Assembly: GCF_017948485.1 (NCBI RefSeq)
Contig: NZ_JAFFSX010000013.1
Coordinates: 124,001-188,000, forward strand
Length of the DNA: 64,000 nucleotides
Direction: 5' to 3'
Origin: Streptomyces sp. GESEQ-35
Lineage (GTDB): Bacteria > Actinomycetota > Actinomycetes > Streptomycetales > Streptomycetaceae
The notes below the pieces were generated by a model. It was not told the origin of the DNA. It did no database searches and saw only the letters and a program-made list of their open reading frames with translations. Positions 8,504 to 16,674 of this stretch are shown piece after piece (the stretch's first letter is position 1; every line of letters begins with the position of its first letter). The position numbers and the translations under genes are program-made.

Positions 8504-9491
8504 GTTCGACGCCGAGCAACGGCTGTGGCAGGACACCGTGCACAAGGCGGTCCTCAAGGAGTGCCCGCCGACGCTGGTCCGCAGGATCGTGGACGACGGC
8601 GCCGGCCCGGCTCCGCTGTGGCGCGTCTACACCGGCCTGGGCTGGACCGAGCTGACCGACCCCGCCGACATGGTCGAGCTGGCGATCGTCCTGGAGGAAC
8701 TGGGCCGGGCCACCGACCCGACGCCCTACCTGGCGACGATGACCCGGTTCACCCCCCTCGCACCGGGGTTCGGCGATCCGGAACACTCCGGCACCGCTGT
8801 CCACGACGGCGTCACCGCCCGCCCGGAGAGCGGCGGCTGGGTGCTGGAGGGCACCGCCCGCCACGTCCTGGACGGCGACCGGGCCGACCGGCTGGCGGTC
8901 GTCACGGCCGAGGGCGTCTTCGTCGTGCCCGCCGACCGGGTCACCGCCGTACGCACGCCCGCCTTCGACCCCGTCCTGCACCTCGCCGAGGTCTCCTTCC
9001 CGCAGGTACGGGTCACCGCGGAGGCCCGCTCCGGCGCCGACCTGGAGCGCGCCCGCCACCTCGCCCTCACGGGAACGGCCCTGACCATGGTCGGCGCCTG
9101 CCGTCGCGCCCTCGACATGGTTCTCGACCATGTCCGCACCCGGCATCAGTTCGACGCTCCGATCGGCTCGTTCCAGGCCGTGCAGCACAAGGCCGCCGAC
9201 ATGCACGTGGCCGTGGAACGCGCCCGGGCCCTCGCCTACTTCGCGGCCCTGACGATCGCCGAGGACGACCCCCGGCGCCGGCTCGCCGCCTCGATGGCCA
9301 AGGCCGCGGCGGGCGAGTGCCAGGCCCTGGTGTTCCGCAACGGGGTGCAGCTGTTCGGGGCGATGGGCCACACCTGGGAGAACGACCTTCAGTTCGCCAT
9401 CAAGAGGGCCAAGGCGGGAGAGCTGATGCTGGGCGGCGCCGCCGAGCACCGGGCGCTGATAGCCGAGGAGTGCCATGCGACTGACCTTTGA
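8493..9491 (+). CDS. Acyl-CoA dehydrogenase, small-subunit type
   Basis: 332 residues. C-terminal helical domain with HVRTRHQFDAPIGSFQAVQH and NGVQLFGAMGHTWEND; the middle domain is reduced. Start at 8493 chosen for GGAGG seven bases upstream; longer frames run into the operator. It overlaps the next dehydrogenase by 17 bp. Interpreted as the degenerate subunit of a second heteromeric FadE, under the operator at 8420-8434. Confidence 0.85.
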   Translation: MLFEFDAEQRLWQDTVHKAVLKECPPTLVRRIVDDGAGPAPLWRVYTGLGWTELTDPADMVELAIVLEELGRATDPTPYLATMTRFTPLAPGFGDPEHSGTAVHDGVTARPESGGWVLEGTARHVLDGDRADRLAVVTAEGVFVVPADRVTAVRTPAFDPVLHLAEVSFPQVRVTAEARSGADLERARHLALTGTALTMVGACRRALDMVLDHVRTRHQFDAPIGSFQAVQHKAADMHVAVERARALAYFAALTIAEDDPRRRLAASMAKAAAGECQALVFRNGVQLFGAMGHTWENDLQFAIKRAKAGELMLGGAAEHRALIAEECHATDL

Positions 9492-10656
9492 CGCCGACGT
9501 CGAGGCCTTCCGCGCCGAGTTCGCGGCGTTCCTGGAGGCCAACCTGCCCACCGAGGCGGAGGCCGGCGAGCGGTCCCGCTCCACCGGGCACATCCCCGAG
9601 TGGGCCAGGCGGTGGCAGCGGCTCCAGTTCGACGAGGGCTGGCTGCTGCCGGGCAACCCACCGGAGTTCGGCGGCCGGAACGCAGGCGTCATCCAGCGGT
9701 TCGTGCACTTGGAGGAGTTGTCCCGACGCCGTATCAACCACAGCTTCAACCCCCAGGGCGTAGGCATCATCGCAGCCTCCCTGCTCTCCTTCGGCACGGA
9801 CGAGCAGAAGCACCGCTGGGCCGTGCCCATCCTGCGCGCCGAGATCACCGCCGCCCTCGGCATGAGCGAGCCCAGTGCCGGATCGGACCTCGCCTCCCTG
9901 CGGACCCGGGCCGAGCCGATCGGCGACCACTTCGTCGTCAACGGACAGAAGGTGTGGACCTCCGGCGCCCACGACGCGGACGTCCTGCTCACCTTCGTCC
10001 GCACCGACCCCGAGGCGCCCAAACACAAGGGGATCAGCGTGCTGCTGATCCCCACCGACACTCCCGGCGTCACCCGGCGGCCGTTCGCCTCGTACACCGC
10101 CGCCGGCGACAAGGACTTCAACGAGGTCTTCTTCGAGGACGTCCGCGTGCCCGCCGAGAACCTCGTCGGTCCCCTCAACCAGGGCTGGCGGGTGGCCAAC
10201 GGATCCCTCGGACATGAGCGGACCCTGATGTGGCTGGGCGAGGCCGAACGGATGGCCCTCGTCGTACGGGACTTCCGTCCGTCCACGCCCCTCCAGAAGG
10301 ACTGGTACGCCACGCTCGTCATGGACCTTCAGGCGCTGCGGCTGCTCGGCTCGGCGGCGCTGGGCCGAGCCGCCCGTGGTGAGCAGGACGTACCTGCCCT
10401 GTCTGTGCTGAAGGTGCTCGGCTCGGAGGGGTCGCAGCGGGCGCTGGAGCGGGTGCTTGAAGCGGCCGGGGCGGATGGGCTCGATTACCCGGCCCGGACC
10501 GCGCCGTACTCCCACATGAGTTTCGACGACGACTCCGCCAGCTGGTTCAACCGGTACGCACGCAGTTTCGGCGCGACCATCGCCGGGGGTACGTCGGAGA
10601 TCCAACGCGGGATCATCGCCGAGCGCGTGCTGGGGCTGCCGCGTTCTGTCGGGTAG
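9475..10656 (+). CDS. Acyl-CoA dehydrogenase, large-subunit type (partner of 8493-9491)
   Basis: 393 residues with full three-domain architecture. GMSEPSAGSDLASLRT, NGQKVWTSGAHDAD, and a C-terminal GGTSEIQRGIIAERVLGLPR. The MCAD-position Glu is Gly; GHERTLM supplies a Glu at the alternative helix-G position. Start ATG has GAGGAG upstream, inside the end of the small-subunit gene. The stop abuts repeat copy 3. Confidence 0.9.
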   Translation: MRLTFDADVEAFRAEFAAFLEANLPTEAEAGERSRSTGHIPEWARRWQRLQFDEGWLLPGNPPEFGGRNAGVIQRFVHLEELSRRRINHSFNPQGVGIIAASLLSFGTDEQKHRWAVPILRAEITAALGMSEPSAGSDLASLRTRAEPIGDHFVVNGQKVWTSGAHDADVLLTFVRTDPEAPKHKGISVLLIPTDTPGVTRRPFASYTAAGDKDFNEVFFEDVRVPAENLVGPLNQGWRVANGSLGHERTLMWLGEAERMALVVRDFRPSTPLQKDWYATLVMDLQALRLLGSAALGRAARGEQDVPALSVLKVLGSEGSQRALERVLEAAGADGLDYPARTAPYSHMSFDDDSASWFNRYARSFGATIAGGTSEIQRGIIAERVLGLPRSVG

Positions 10657-10722
10657 GCGGTTCGTCGTCTGCGGGCCGGTGGGGGCTGGTCGCGCAGTTC
10701 CCCGCGCCCCTTCGGGGGCGCT
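10656..10722 (-). repeat. Interspersed palindromic repeat, copy 3 (inverted)
   Basis: Reverse-strand copy of the element at 621 and 5593: hairpin GCGCCCC-TTCG-GGGGCGC with the GGGGAACTGCGCGACCAGC tail on the minus strand. Begins right at the stop of the upstream dehydrogenase. Confidence 0.8.
10704..10721. terminator. Hairpin within repeat copy 3
   Basis: 7-bp perfect stem GCGCCCC/GGGGCGC with a TTCG tetraloop, between the FadE pair and the following hydratase gene on the same strand. Confidence 0.45.
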
Positions 10723-10784
10723 GTCAGGCCGCACACCAATTCGCACCCGTTCAGGAAACCCCCCAACAAGCCCTAGGAGCCGCC

Positions 10785-11567
10785 GTGCACATCCTCTACG
10801 AGGTGAAGGACCACATCGCGACCCTCACCCTGAACCGGCCCGAAGCCGCCAACGCCCAGACCATGGCCCTTCTCGACGAACTCGACGCCGCCTGGACGAA
10901 GGCCGCGGAGGACGAGGACGTGAAGGTCGTCGTGGTGCGCGCGGAGGGCAAGCACTTCTCCGCCGGGCACGACCTGAAGGACCGGTGGCCCGCCCCGAAG
11001 GAGATCACTCTGGAGTGGATCTACCGGGCGGAGAACCGCCGGTACCTGGAGTACACCCTGCGCTGGCGGAACGTCCCCAAGCCGTCGATCGCCGCCGTCC
11101 AGGGGCGCTGCATCGCCGGCGGACTGATGCTGTGCTGGCCGTGCGACCTGATCGTGGCCGCCGAGGACGCCCTGTTCTCCGACCCCGTTGTCACCATGGG
11201 CATCGGAGGCGTCGAATACCACGGTCACACCTGGGAGTTGGGGCCACGCAAGGCGAAGGAGATCCTCTTCACCGGCCGGCCCCTGACCGCCGAGGAGGCG
11301 GAACGCGTCGGGATGGTCAACCGGGTGGTGCCGCGCGAGCAGTTGGACGCCGAGACCCGCGAACTGGCCGAGCAGATCACGAAGATGCCTGCGTTCGGGC
11401 TGCGCCAGGCCAAGCGGGCCGTCAACCAGACGCTGGACGTGCAGGGTTTCTACGCCGCCGTCCAGTCGGTGTTCGACGTGCACCAGACCGGGCACGGCAA
11501 CGCGCTGAGCGTGAGCGGGTACCCGATCCTGGCGAAGCTGGACGAGATGAAGGAGAAGCTCAAGTAG
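10785..11567 (+). CDS. Enoyl-CoA hydratase/isomerase family protein
   Basis: 260-residue crotonase-fold protein. GKHFSAGHDLKDRW forms the first oxyanion loop and GRCIAGGLMLCWPCDL the second. The region FSDPVVTMGIGGVEYHGHTWELG differs from classical hydratases, so its exact reaction is open; similar proteins are annotated as enoyl-CoA hydratases. GTG start with TAGGAG upstream. It follows the second FadE pair across a repeat hairpin, so it may be co-transcribed only in part. Confidence 0.85.
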   Translation: MHILYEVKDHIATLTLNRPEAANAQTMALLDELDAAWTKAAEDEDVKVVVVRAEGKHFSAGHDLKDRWPAPKEITLEWIYRAENRRYLEYTLRWRNVPKPSIAAVQGRCIAGGLMLCWPCDLIVAAEDALFSDPVVTMGIGGVEYHGHTWELGPRKAKEILFTGRPLTAEEAERVGMVNRVVPREQLDAETRELAEQITKMPAFGLRQAKRAVNQTLDVQGFYAAVQSVFDVHQTGHGNALSVSGYPILAKLDEMKEKLK

Positions 11568-11584
11568 CCGAAGTGCACCCGAAC

Positions 11585-12376
11585 TCAGAGGTGGACGAGT
11601 CGTGGCGCCGAGCCCTCCGACCGCAGAAGGGCTCCGGCCTCGCGGGTCAGCTCCCGTGAACTGCCCAGCAGACCGTCCAGTACGAGGGCGCGGCGGACGT
11701 GCCGGTGCAGAGGGTGTTCGGCGGTGAACCCGATACCGCCGAGTACCTGCTGGCAGTGCCGGGCCGCGGTCAGTGCCGCCCGGCCGGCCGCCGCTTTGGC
11801 CAGCAGCGAGCCGAAGGGGTCTTCGGCGGCCACGAGGGTGGCCTCGGCTCCCTCCAGGGCGACCAGGGTCTCCGCGAGGCGGTGCCGTACGGCCTGGAAG
11901 GCGGCGAGCGGACGCCCGAACTGGACCCGGTTCACGGCGTGCGTCCGGGCCAGCGTCAGCATGGCCCGCCCGGTGCCGACCAGCCACCAGCCGAGCGCCC
12001 GGCGGCCCGCGGACAAGGGCACTGGATCGCCCGCGGGGACGGCCCGCAACGGCAGTTCACCGTCCAGCACCGTGCCTGACCCTGCCCCGGCCCGCTCCCA
12101 CACCACCCACGAGCCGCCCGTGTACGGCAACTCCGGCGCACCGCCGAGCGGACGGCCCGCCGCGTGCAGCACCACGTCATTGAGCAGCGCCGCATGCGCC
12201 CCGGTCTCGCCCAGCAACCCGAAGACGGTCGGAATCGCCACCTCCGGGAACTCCGCCAGCAGTTCGGGCCAGCCGAGCCCGGTCAGTGCCGACTCCAGGG
12301 CCGGGCCCGAGGCCGCCGTCATCGTCTTGCGGAGCGTGCCGGTGAGCAACTCCCGTTCCGCGGCGTCCACGGTCAC
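11585..12376 (-). CDS. Acyl-CoA dehydrogenase, small-subunit type
   Basis: 263 residues with a poorly conserved N-terminal half and a C-terminal domain carrying HAVNRVQFGRPLAAFQAVRH and QQVLGGIGFTAEHPLHRHVRR. GTG start at 12376 overlaps the upstream stop by 4 bp (GTGA). Together with 12373-13476 it forms the third small/large FadE pair of the window. Confidence 0.83.
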   Translation of the reverse strand: MTVDAAERELLTGTLRKTMTAASGPALESALTGLGWPELLAEFPEVAIPTVFGLLGETGAHAALLNDVVLHAAGRPLGGAPELPYTGGSWVVWERAGAGSGTVLDGELPLRAVPAGDPVPLSAGRRALGWWLVGTGRAMLTLARTHAVNRVQFGRPLAAFQAVRHRLAETLVALEGAEATLVAAEDPFGSLLAKAAAGRAALTAARHCQQVLGGIGFTAEHPLHRHVRRALVLDGLLGSSRELTREAGALLRSEGSAPRLVHL

Positions 12377-13476
12377 TCCCTCCCGAGATCGAGCAGCCGG
12401 CGGGCGATGATGTTGCGCTGGATCTCCGCGGTGCCGCCGTAGATGGTCGCCGCCCGCGCGTACAGGTACTCGGACCGCCACGGGGTGTCGGTCAGCTCCA
12501 GCACACCGGGGAGCAAGTCCCTTGCGGTGTCGAACAGTTGCTGCTCCGCCGTGGCCAGCAGCACCTTGTCGACCGACGTCTCCGGCCCGAGCCGTGCTCC
12601 GTCCGCGAGCCGTCGCTGGGTCGCGTGGGAGCGGCAGCGGACGGTGTGCAGGGCCAGGTAGACGGCGCCGAGGGCCGCGTCGTCCGAGTCCGCCGTCTCC
12701 TCCAGCAGTCGGTCGAGCCGCGTGTACAGGTGGGCGACCCGGTGCCAGAAGCAGGTGGAGCGCTCGTGGGGCAGCAGGTCCATCGCCAGGCGCCAGCCGT
12801 CTCCGGGGCGGCCGAGCATCCGGTCGGCGGGGACGGCCACGTCGTCGAAGAACACCTCGGCGAACTCGTCGACGCCGTGCATCGTGCGCAGCGGCCGGAC
12901 GGTGATGCCGGGGGTGTCCATGTCGACGAAGAAGGCGGTGATCCCGTCGTGGCCGGGTGCGGTGCGGGTGAGCAGGACGCAGCGGGCCGCGTACTGGGCG
13001 AGGCTCGTCCAGACCTTCTGGCCGCTGACCGACCAGGAGCCGTCGTCGCGGGGCGCCGCCCGGGTGGTCAGCGAGGCCAGGTCGCTGCCCGAACCGGGCT
13101 CGGAGAAGCCCTGGCACCACTGTTCGCGGCCGCTGAGCAGCAACGGCACCATGTCCGCGGCCAGTTGGGGACGGGCGTACGAGATCATCGTCGGTGCGAG
13201 CACCTCGACCATCGAGTAGATGCCCGGTTCGGCCAGGCCACGTGTGGCGACCTCCTCGCCGAGCACCGCGCGGAAGACGGCCGGCCCGCCGAGCCCCCTC
13301 ACCTCGGCGGGCCAGCCGTAGCGCATCCAGCCCGCGTCGTACAGGGCCCGGCGTACCCGGCCCAGTTGTGCGACCTGCGCGTCCAGCGAGTGGTCGGGGC
13401 CGGGGGAGAGGTCGTGCTCCGCGAGCCAGGATTCCAGGGCGGAACGGAACTCCCCGGCGGTCCCGAAGGTGTTCAT
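12373..13476 (-). CDS. Acyl-CoA dehydrogenase, large-subunit type (partner of 11585-12376)
   Basis: 367 residues. CQGFSEPGSGSDLASLT, GQKVWTSLAQYA, and a C-terminal GGTAEIQRNIIARRLLDLG. MCAD-type Glu replaced by Gly (YGGT); PHERSTC offers the alternative catalytic Glu. ATGA overlap with the upstream NTF2-like gene and GTGA overlap with the downstream subunit show tight coupling. Confidence 0.88.
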   Translation of the reverse strand: MNTFGTAGEFRSALESWLAEHDLSPGPDHSLDAQVAQLGRVRRALYDAGWMRYGWPAEVRGLGGPAVFRAVLGEEVATRGLAEPGIYSMVEVLAPTMISYARPQLAADMVPLLLSGREQWCQGFSEPGSGSDLASLTTRAAPRDDGSWSVSGQKVWTSLAQYAARCVLLTRTAPGHDGITAFFVDMDTPGITVRPLRTMHGVDEFAEVFFDDVAVPADRMLGRPGDGWRLAMDLLPHERSTCFWHRVAHLYTRLDRLLEETADSDDAALGAVYLALHTVRCRSHATQRRLADGARLGPETSVDKVLLATAEQQLFDTARDLLPGVLELTDTPWRSEYLYARAATIYGGTAEIQRNIIARRLLDLGRE

Positions 13477-13889
13477 ACGGCCGGGCGTTCGAAAGCGTGC
13501 GGCCGGCCCGAGTCGTGTGCCCCGCTGCGGCGGATGAACGTCATGGCCCGCGTGCGCAGCCGCCAGCCGTCCGCGGTGCGCACATAGGTGTCGTTGTAGT
13601 AGCCGATCCGCATGTCGTGCGTGGCCTGGTCGATGAAGCACAGGGGCTGGGTACCCGCCGCGGTGTTCTCGCCGGAGGACTCCACGACAGGTGTTCCGGT
13701 GAGGAACAGCCCTTTGGGCGCCGCCGCGACCAGCGCCGGGAACTCCGCGAGAGGATAGGTGTCGCCGAAGGCGCTGTAGCTGCCGTCGGGTGTGAACACG
13801 GCGAGGAGTCCGTCGATGTCGCCCTGGGTGATGGTCACCGCGTAGCGGGCGAGGAGCTGCTGGATCTCCACGAGGTCGTCGGTGGTCAT
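13473..13889 (-). CDS. NTF2-like / SnoaL-fold protein
   Basis: 138 residues with the SnoaL-like start MTTDDLVEIQQLLARYAVTIT and a C-terminal GWRLRTRAMTFIRR typical of the alpha+beta cone fold seen in small hydratases, isomerases and cyclases. Start chosen for GGAAGGGAG upstream. Coupled to the FadE pair downstream. Could be a small hydratase, isomerase or epoxide-handling enzyme of the pathway; no catalytic residues can be assigned with certainty. Confidence 0.75.
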   Translation of the reverse strand: MTTDDLVEIQQLLARYAVTITQGDIDGLLAVFTPDGSYSAFGDTYPLAEFPALVAAAPKGLFLTGTPVVESSGENTAAGTQPLCFIDQATHDMRIGYYNDTYVRTADGWRLRTRAMTFIRRSGAHDSGRPHAFERPAV

Positions 13890-13914
13890 GACCGCTCCCT
13901 TCCACAGATGCGTG

Positions 13915-14451
13915 CTACTCGTCGGGATCGGGCTGCACGCCGAACGTGTTGAAGGCCATCGCCAGCACGCCGTACGCCCCGATTGTGAACACCAGGTCCA
14001 TCCGCTGCCGTTCGTCGAGGTGCTCGCCGAGCGTGGCCCAGGTGCGGTCCGAGAGGGTCGAGTCATCCTCGAGTTCGCCGACGGCGTCGAGCACCGCGCC
14101 GTCCAGCGGATCGACCGCCTTGCCCCGGCCCGCGGCCTCGATCTCGGCCTCCGTCAGCCCGGCCTCCCGCGCCATCCGCACGTGATGGGCCCACTCGTAC
14201 GCGCAGTTCCGGCGGCTCGCCACCCGTAGCGTCGCCAGTTCGCGCAGCCGGGGCGGCAGCGTCGAGCGGAAGAGTACGTGCGTACTGAGGGGGAGGAAGG
14301 CCTTGGTCAGCTCGGGGTGGCGGACCAGCGTGGCCATCGCGTTGCCGGCGCCCCGCGCATTGCGCAGCCCCTTCGGGAGCAGGCCGGCCAGCGCGTCGCG
14401 CGTGTGGTCGTCCCATTGCTCGTCCGGCAGTGGCGGCAGGCGCGGGGTCAT
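13915..14451 (-). CDS. Carboxymuconolactone decarboxylase / AhpD-like family protein
   Basis: 178 residues; the core LRELATLRVASRRNCAYEWAHH with one Cys and paired His is the CMD/AhpD family signature. The CxxC of true AhpD is absent, so peroxidase activity of that kind is unlikely. Members are often found in ring and side-chain degradation clusters without a proven reaction. First gene of the 14451-to-11585 minus operon; AGGAG ribosome site; shared operator 39 bp upstream. Confidence 0.8.
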   Translation of the reverse strand: MTPRLPPLPDEQWDDHTRDALAGLLPKGLRNARGAGNAMATLVRHPELTKAFLPLSTHVLFRSTLPPRLRELATLRVASRRNCAYEWAHHVRMAREAGLTEAEIEAAGRGKAVDPLDGAVLDAVGELEDDSTLSDRTWATLGEHLDERQRMDLVFTIGAYGVLAMAFNTFGVQPDPDE

Positions 14452-14489
14452 GCCGTGACTCCTGTCGTAGAGGCGAGAATGACAGAGAT

Positions 14490-14504
14490 GAGAATGACAT
14501 TCTC
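14490..14504. promoter_or_regulatory. TetR-type operator GAGAATGACATTCTC
   Basis: Perfect palindromic arms, upstream of the minus-strand operon starting at 14451. An additional half site GAGAAT lies at 14475-14480. Confidence 0.8.
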
Positions 14505-14551
14505 AGTGAATGGGCCTCAGATTTCCATCCCGTGCGCCGTCACGTCAACCG

Positions 14552-15016
14552 TCAGGTGCGCAGCTTGGTGAAGTCCCAGCTCACGATCGTCTCCGGGGTC
14601 AGGCTGAGCCAGCCGTGCCGGCCGTCGTACCGGAAGGCACCGCCGCGCATGTACTTGTCGGCGAAGAGGCGTTCGGGGGCGGTCAGTTCGTCGTGCGGCT
14701 CACCCGTGCGCGGCGCCTCGCCGACGGTGCGGGCGCTGCCCAGCAGCTCGACGCCGCGCAGCCGCAGGAAGTCGAAGCCGCCGTCGTCGACGATCACGCT
14801 GATCCTGTGACTTCGGCCGATGTCAGCCCATCGTCGGCTTTTTGTCAGGGAGTTGAGCCACAATGCGGAGCCGTCCCAGACGAACCAGAGCGCGCTGGTG
14901 TGCGGGTGTCCGTCCGGGCCGACGGTCGCGACCCGGCAGACCGGCTGGGTCTTCAGGAAGGCGTGCCGTTCCTCGTCGGTCATGGCGATCTTGGTGCCCC
15001 TGCGTTGACCGGGCAT
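14552..15016 (-). CDS. PPOX-class flavin/F420-binding oxidoreductase-like protein
   Basis: 154 residues with the split-barrel fold pattern VCRVATVGPDGHPHTSALWFVW and NSLTKSRRWADI of the pyridoxamine-5'-phosphate-oxidase superfamily (FMN, F420 or heme binding). Actinobacterial members of this size are often F420-dependent reductases, but cofactor choice cannot be decided by eye. Good ribosome site GGGAGGAATC. Divergent from the aldehyde-dehydrogenase operon. Confidence 0.78.
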   Translation of the reverse strand: MPGQRRGTKIAMTDEERHAFLKTQPVCRVATVGPDGHPHTSALWFVWDGSALWLNSLTKSRRWADIGRSHRISVIVDDGGFDFLRLRGVELLGSARTVGEAPRTGEPHDELTAPERLFADKYMRGGAFRYDGRHGWLSLTPETIVSWDFTKLRT

Positions 15017-15036
15017 GATTCCTCCCGCTCTCGTAT

Positions 15037-15086
15037 GAATGCCTAATTCTCCTGTGCGAATGGTTGCTTCTCATCTAGCGAGAAGC
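15037..15086. promoter_or_regulatory. Cluster of degenerate operator half-sites and a GCTTCTC inverted repeat
   Basis: In the divergent gap between 15016 and 15164: ATTCTC half-site (15046-15051), GCGAAT...CTTCTC (15056-15072) with a 5-bp rather than 3-bp centre, and a perfect 7-bp inverted repeat GCTTCTC (15066-15072) / GAGAAGC (15080-15086). These resemble the shared operator but are weaker and differently spaced. Confidence 0.45.
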
Positions 15087-15163
15087 TACTTTCCACCGCA
15101 GGCAAGGCCGTGGCAAGCAGGTCCCGAGAGCCGCATCTGTGACTTCCAGAGAGATGGGGAGCC

Positions 15164-16618
15164 GTGAGTCTTTTCCATGAGGACCGGCTGTTGATCGACG
15201 GAGAACTGGTGCGCACCGACCGCACCTTCGAGACCGTCGATCCGTCCACCGGGAAGGTGCTGGGGACGGCGTCCGACGCGGAGGCGGCCCATGCGGAGGC
15301 TGCGGTCGCCGCCGCCCGCCGGGCGTTCGACACGACCGACTGGATGCGCGACGGCGACCTGCGGCTGCGCTGTCTGCGTCAGCTCTACGAGGCGCTGCTC
15401 AGGCATCGCGAGGAGCTGCGGGAACTGACCATCGCGGAGGTGGGTGCGCCCCGCTCGCTGACCCATGGGTCGCAGCTCGACGAGCCGATCGAAATCGTCA
15501 AGTGGTACGCCGATCTCCTCGAAGGCTACGACTTCCGTGAGGAACTGCCGATCCAGGAGAGCCGCGGGCGGCGGCACCGCAGGTGGGTGGAGAAGGAGGC
15601 GGCGGGAGTGGTCGCGGCCATCCTCCCGTACAACTTCCCCAACCAGCTGGCCCTCGCCAAACTCGCCCCCGCGCTCGCCGCCGGCTGCACCGTCGTCCTC
15701 AAGGGAGCGCCCGACACCCCGTGGACCACGCTGGCGCTCGGCAGGATCATCGCCGAGGAGACCGACATCCCCGCCGGCGTCGTCAACGTACTCACCTCGT
15801 CCGGAACCGGGACCGGCGAACTGCTCACCACCCACCCCGGCATCGACATGATCACCTTCACCGGGTCGACCCCGGTCGGCCGGGCGGTGATGGCGGCCGC
15901 GTCCGCCACGCTGAAGCGGGTGTTCCTGGAACTCGGCGGCAAGTCGGCCATGCTCGTGCTGGACGACGCCGACTTCACCCAGGCCGCGATGATGGCGGCG
16001 TTCACCGTCTGCACCCACGCGGGCCAGGGCTGCGGGATCACCTCGCGCCTCCTGGTCCCGCGCGAGCGCCACGACGAGGCGGTCCAGCTGGTCACGGCCA
16101 TGCTCGGCCGGGTGGCCTACGGCGATCCCGCCGATCCGGCCACCCATATGGGGCCGCTGATCAGCGAACGGCAGCGGGCCAAGGTGCACGGACTGGTCGA
16201 ACGCGCCGTCGCCGACGGAGCCCGGCTGGTGACCGGCGGCCGGCCCGTCGACCGCGAGGGCTACTTCTACGCGCCGACGCTGCTCGCCGACGTCGACCCG
16301 CGCTCCGAGATCGCCCAGGAGGAGATCTTCGGCCCGGTCCTGGTGGTCATCCCGTACGACGACGAGGACGGCGCCGTCCGGATCGCCAACGACTCGATGT
16401 ACGGGCTGTCCGGCGCGGTGCTCAGCGCCGACGACGAGCGCGCGATCGCCGTCGCCCGGCGGATCCGCAGCGGGAGCTTCAGCATCAACGGGGGCCTCTT
16501 CTTCGGCCCCGACTCTCCGTTCGGAGGCTTCAAGCAGTCCGGCATCGGCCGGGAGATGGGTGTGGCGGGGCTGGAGGAATTCCTTGAGCTCAAGACCTTC
16601 GGCGTCGCGGAGAAATAA
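15164..16618 (+). CDS. Aldehyde dehydrogenase (NAD(P)+), paralog of 49578-51032
   Basis: 484 residues. Catalytic Glu in FLELGGKSA and nucleophilic Cys in AGQGCGITSR; cofactor loop FTGSTPVGR. It oxidises an aldehyde to an acid that a CoA ligase could then activate. GTG start. It opens the long plus-strand operon that continues through the ABC importer to 28660. A second 484-residue gene, clearly similar along its whole length, lies at 49578-51032. Confidence 0.92.
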   Translation: MSLFHEDRLLIDGELVRTDRTFETVDPSTGKVLGTASDAEAAHAEAAVAAARRAFDTTDWMRDGDLRLRCLRQLYEALLRHREELRELTIAEVGAPRSLTHGSQLDEPIEIVKWYADLLEGYDFREELPIQESRGRRHRRWVEKEAAGVVAAILPYNFPNQLALAKLAPALAAGCTVVLKGAPDTPWTTLALGRIIAEETDIPAGVVNVLTSSGTGTGELLTTHPGIDMITFTGSTPVGRAVMAAASATLKRVFLELGGKSAMLVLDDADFTQAAMMAAFTVCTHAGQGCGITSRLLVPRERHDEAVQLVTAMLGRVAYGDPADPATHMGPLISERQRAKVHGLVERAVADGARLVTGGRPVDREGYFYAPTLLADVDPRSEIAQEEIFGPVLVVIPYDDEDGAVRIANDSMYGLSGAVLSADDERAIAVARRIRSGSFSINGGLFFGPDSPFGGFKQSGIGREMGVAGLEEFLELKTFGVAEK

Positions 16619-16674
16619 CGCGCGCCCGCTGGGACCTACCAGCCATTCGGGGACGGCACACAGGAGGCAACCCC

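Noticed and set aside
8478-10322. 614-residue open frame on the minus strand
   Set aside because: Shadow of the FadE pair on the plus strand.
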